Assembly (NCBI GenBank): GCA_964490705.1
Contig: CAZBCG010000003.1
Coordinates: 189,857 to 253,856, forward strand
DNA length: 64,000 nucleotides
Direction: 5' to 3'
Source of the DNA: Fodinibius sp964490705
GTDB taxonomy: Bacteria > Bacteroidota > Rhodothermia > Balneolales > Balneolaceae
Part shown: positions 62,801 through 64,000 of the stretch, piece after piece
Layout of the letters: each line of letters begins with the position of its first letter
Numbering within the stretch: position 1 is the stretch's first letter
Notes under the pieces: model-generated
What the model was told of the DNA's origin: nothing
Seen by the model: only the letters and a program-made list of their open reading frames with translations
Databases searched by the model: none
Made by a program: the position numbers and the translations under genes

Positions 62801-63175
62801 CTCTGGATGATGCATCAGGGCGGCATGACCAATATGGAAGCTCTGGAAGTGGCAACGATCAACGGGGCGCGCTACATCGGTATGGATCACGAATTGGGAT
62901 CTATTGAAGAAGGGAAATTGGCCGACTTGATTGTGATCGATGGCAATCCGCTGGAGGATATTCGTGCTACTGAACAGGTAATGCACACCATGATTAACGG
63001 GCGATTGTATAATGCGGCAACGATGAATCAGGTTGCGCCCGTAGAAAAAGAGCGAATGCCGTTCTGGTGGGAACAGCAGGGATATCCCGCGGGATTTGAC
63101 TGGCATGCGCAGTCAAAAGGGCATAGCCGCCTGCAGTGCAGCTGCGGATATCAGCCGGCCTATTTGGCGGAGTAA
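59888..63175 (+). CDS. Secreted amidohydrolase with TolB/PD40 propeller repeats (paralogue B)
   Basis: A 1095-aa protein with a signal peptide (residues 1-20, ending SWAQ), multiple propeller blades (NLDVSPDGQKIVF, FSPDGSKISFTSD, YLSPDGRYVYYS) and a C-terminal amidohydrolase domain. The metal site is VDVHAHI, with TINGARYIG and GSIEEGKLADLIVIDGNPLE near the end. It differs from paralogue A by a C-terminal Cys tail (QCSCGYQP). Both flank the RRM gene. The catalytic activity is unproven. It is monocistronic. Confidence 0.9.
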   Translation: MKKLLLLLLAIFWGSMSWAQDSDKEQWDVNAPGGPHKTINFSTTEGTWMNLDVSPDGQKIVFDLLGDIYIMPIDGGEAEILRDNLAYEIQPRFSPDGSKISFTSDAGGGDNIWVMNADGSEAHQVTDENFRLLNNAAWTPNGDYLIARKHYTSTRSLGAGELWMYHRSGGSGIQLVEKPNEQQDLGQPYLSPDGRYVYYSQSVYPGGYFQYNKDPNSQIYVINRYDRETGETKRITGGAGGAISPTISPDGTKMAFIKRVRTKSVLYIRDLESGIERPIYDKLSKDQQEAWAIFGPYTNIDWTPDSESLVFWSEGKIRKINVANQETEVIPFEAQIKQKIYDAVTFKQNPAPEKFTAKAIRHAVTSPDGDHLVFNAAGYLWKKALPDGEPERLTNEQNFEFEPSFSPDGNTLIYVTWSDREMGAIKTLDFNSDNATPQKMTTRKGIYRDPSYSPDGKTIVYRREDGNDHQGFAYTTKPGIYTMPASGGEGKRLIEDGSDPTFSADGERIFYLGGSYLDNSYESVDLTGNDKRVHFTSKYGNNFVPSPNNKWVAFNHLFKVYVAPMPQAGTGVDLSANTDAIPVTHVAEDAGMNLHWSNDGQQLHWTLGQEYFSVGLQDAFDFLEGDSDRELPLDSNTGLDIGLELTSDKPSGVIAFTNAHIITMNEDEVIENGTVVVRNNRIESVGASNEVEVPSNAKVIDIEGKTVMPGIVDVHAHIGNFRQGLSPQQQWEYFANLAYGVTTAHDPSANTDMIFSQSEAVKAGNMIGPRVFSTGRILYGAEAEFKAEIDNYEDAKSAIERTKAYGAFSVKSYNQPRRDQRQQVIKAARELEVMVMPEGGSTFTHNMSMIMDGHTGIEHNIPIFPVYKDVHRLWSESNTGYTPTLVVNYGSVSGEYYWYQNTKVWEKERLLNFTPRSIVDSRSRHRKMIPQEEYEAGHIASAATANTLGDKGVNVNLGAHGQLQGLGAHWELWMMHQGGMTNMEALEVATINGARYIGMDHELGSIEEGKLADLIVIDGNPLEDIRATEQVMHTMINGRLYNAATMNQVAPVEKERMPFWWEQQGYPAGFDWHAQSKGHSRLQCSCGYQPAYLAE

Positions 63176-63308
63176 ATAACAAATCCGCAAGGATTTTAGT
63201 TATCCAAATATGTTCTGCAGTTCCTTTTCTGGTTCCGATGCTTTGCGTCGGGACCAGTTCTTTTGGGCAAGCCAAATCGTGAAGCTATGGGTTTTTGCGG
63301 ATAAATAT

Positions 63309-63470
63309 TTAAAGCTTCTTAAACATGTACAGATGATCCCGAAACTCATCTTCGTAGTGAATGGCATCGGGAATACGTCCGCCTTCGATAAAGTCAAATT
63401 TTTGGAGGAGGGCAATTTTTATAATATCGGTGATTATCTGCAGGTCAGCAGGAGTGGCTAAGCGGATCAT
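63309..63470 (-). pseudogene. Internally deleted GNAT acetyltransferase remnant
   Basis: A 53-codon frame reads as the start of a GNAT acetyltransferase (MIRLATPADLQIITDII) joined directly to the family's C-terminal end (KFDFIEGGRIPDAIHYEDEF, RDHLYMFKKL). The central acetyl-CoA-binding region, about 100 residues, is missing, while the frame is intact. It is best read as an in-frame deletion derivative. The rest of the 328-bp gap 63176-63503 holds nothing I can support. Expression is not evident. Confidence 0.75.
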
Positions 63471-63503
63471 GAAAGAGTAGTGGAAGAAAGGAGAATGTAG
63501 AAG

Positions 63504-64000
63504 TTAGTTTACTTTTGATTCTTTCTTATCCTTGATTTGCTGACGCCGATTGCAGGAATCAATATCATCACAAGCACCGAAGAAGTGCAGCGAATGACCC
63601 GAAATATTGAAATCGTGCATTTTCTCCATCATCGTTTTAATCTCCTGAATCCGCGGATCACAAAATTCCAGAACGGCTCCACACTCTTTGCAGATGATGT
63701 GATCGTGCTGCTGATAGGCATAGGCTCGCTCGTAGTAATACTGATTTTTGCCAAACTGATGGCGCTGCACCAATCCACATTCTACGAGCAGATCCAGCGT
63801 ATTGTAAACAGTAGCCCGAGAAACGCGCGTGCCGCCATCTTTCATATTGAAAAAGATGTCATCAGCATCGAAGTGACCGTCGGCTTGGTAAATTTGTTTA
63901 AGCACCATAAAGCGCTCAGGGGTCTGCCGCTGGTTGTGTTCTTTCAGGTAGGAGCTGAAAATCTCCTTTACCAAATCGATTGTTTCTTCTTTTGCTGGAT
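63504..64000 (-). CDS. Fur-family regulator, 5' end outside window
   Basis: A winged-helix Fur/PerR-type repressor. RQTPERFMVLKQIYQADGHFDADDIF is the DNA-binding start, SRATVYNTLDLLVECGLV the recognition helix, and HDHIICKECGAVLEFCD the zinc-binding start of the dimer domain. HSLHFFGACDDIDSC supplies a second Cys pair. The frame is open to the window's last base with no stop (…PAKEETIDLVKEIF), so the true start lies beyond 64000; a TTG at 63974 is internal or weak. Iron or peroxide sensing cannot be distinguished here. Confidence 0.9.
   Translation of the reverse strand, partial: PAKEETIDLVKEIFSSYLKEHNQRQTPERFMVLKQIYQADGHFDADDIFFNMKDGGTRVSRATVYNTLDLLVECGLVQRHQFGKNQYYYERAYAYQQHDHIICKECGAVLEFCDPRIQEIKTMMEKMHDFNISGHSLHFFGACDDIDSCNRRQQIKDKKESKVN

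Noticed and set aside
62204..63106. 300-aa frame on the minus strand
   Set aside because: Antisense shadow of the amidohydrolase gene; no recognisable domain.

Overview
The window comes from a Gram-negative bacterium of the Bacteroidota in the broad sense. A member of the Balneolota such as Balneola, Gracilimonas or Fodinibius is my best guess, but that is inference from gene content. It carries the giant SprA translocon and a SprA 'plug' family protein of the type IX secretion system (T9SS). It also has adjacent LptF/LptG permeases, Lnt, DapF and TolC-type outer-membrane proteins. Several promoters carry the Bacteroidota-type -7 element TAnnTTTG (exact matches at 6769, 14057, 28816 and on the minus strand at 59715). 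I see no rRNA, tRNA, CRISPR array, transposase or replication origin.

Layout. 1-31.7 kb is housekeeping. It holds the end of a TolB-propeller/Omp85 protein and a minus-strand operon ccmB-like > holB > dapF > T9SS plug. A plus-strand group follows: PTS IIA-like, dacB, an NtrC-type regulator and folD. Then come a GH97 glycosidase, a small unknown gene, guaB, two LptF/LptG permeases, sprA, lnt-rsmI, a VOC protein, grpE-dnaJ and an ATP-grasp protein. 31.7-55.8 kb is a dense metal and thiol stress island. 55.8-64 kb has two paralogous secreted amidohydrolases with beta-propeller repeats around an RRM RNA-binding gene, an internally deleted GNAT gene and a Fur-family regulator cut by the window edge.

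The island has three modules. (1) Copper/silver/zinc: a CPC-type P-ATPase, a PII-like protein, a CusCBA-type RND pump with upstream Cys-rich, exported-methyltransferase and DUF411 genes, a CusSR-like two-component system with Cys in the sensor domain, and a Met-rich multicopper oxidase. (2) Sulfur/persulfide and metal: an ArsR-rhodanese repressor heads a same-strand run of a beta-barrel protein, rhodanese-metallo-beta-lactamase (Blh-like), SHOCT, MFS and SHOCT genes, ending at the oxidase. A 36-bp near-palindrome (51136-51171) lies between this run and a divergent trio: a CCPF/DUF1858 protein, a fatty-acid hydroxylase-like protein and a methyltransferase. (3) Mercury: an AraC regulator with a CxxC metal-binding N-terminus; then a MerR-type promoter (-35 TTGACT, 20-bp spacer, -10 TATATT) driving an unlisted 48-residue seven-Cys protein, merR with canonical Hg-binding Cys spacing, merTP and an 11-Cys small protein. 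No merA is present in the window.

The most interesting signals are the MerR-type promoter with the 48-aa seven-Cys gene in an operon that imports Hg but has no reductase, the palindrome at the ArsR-rhodanese divergent region, the PII-like gene beside metal pumps, and the exported methyltransferase in the copper operon.
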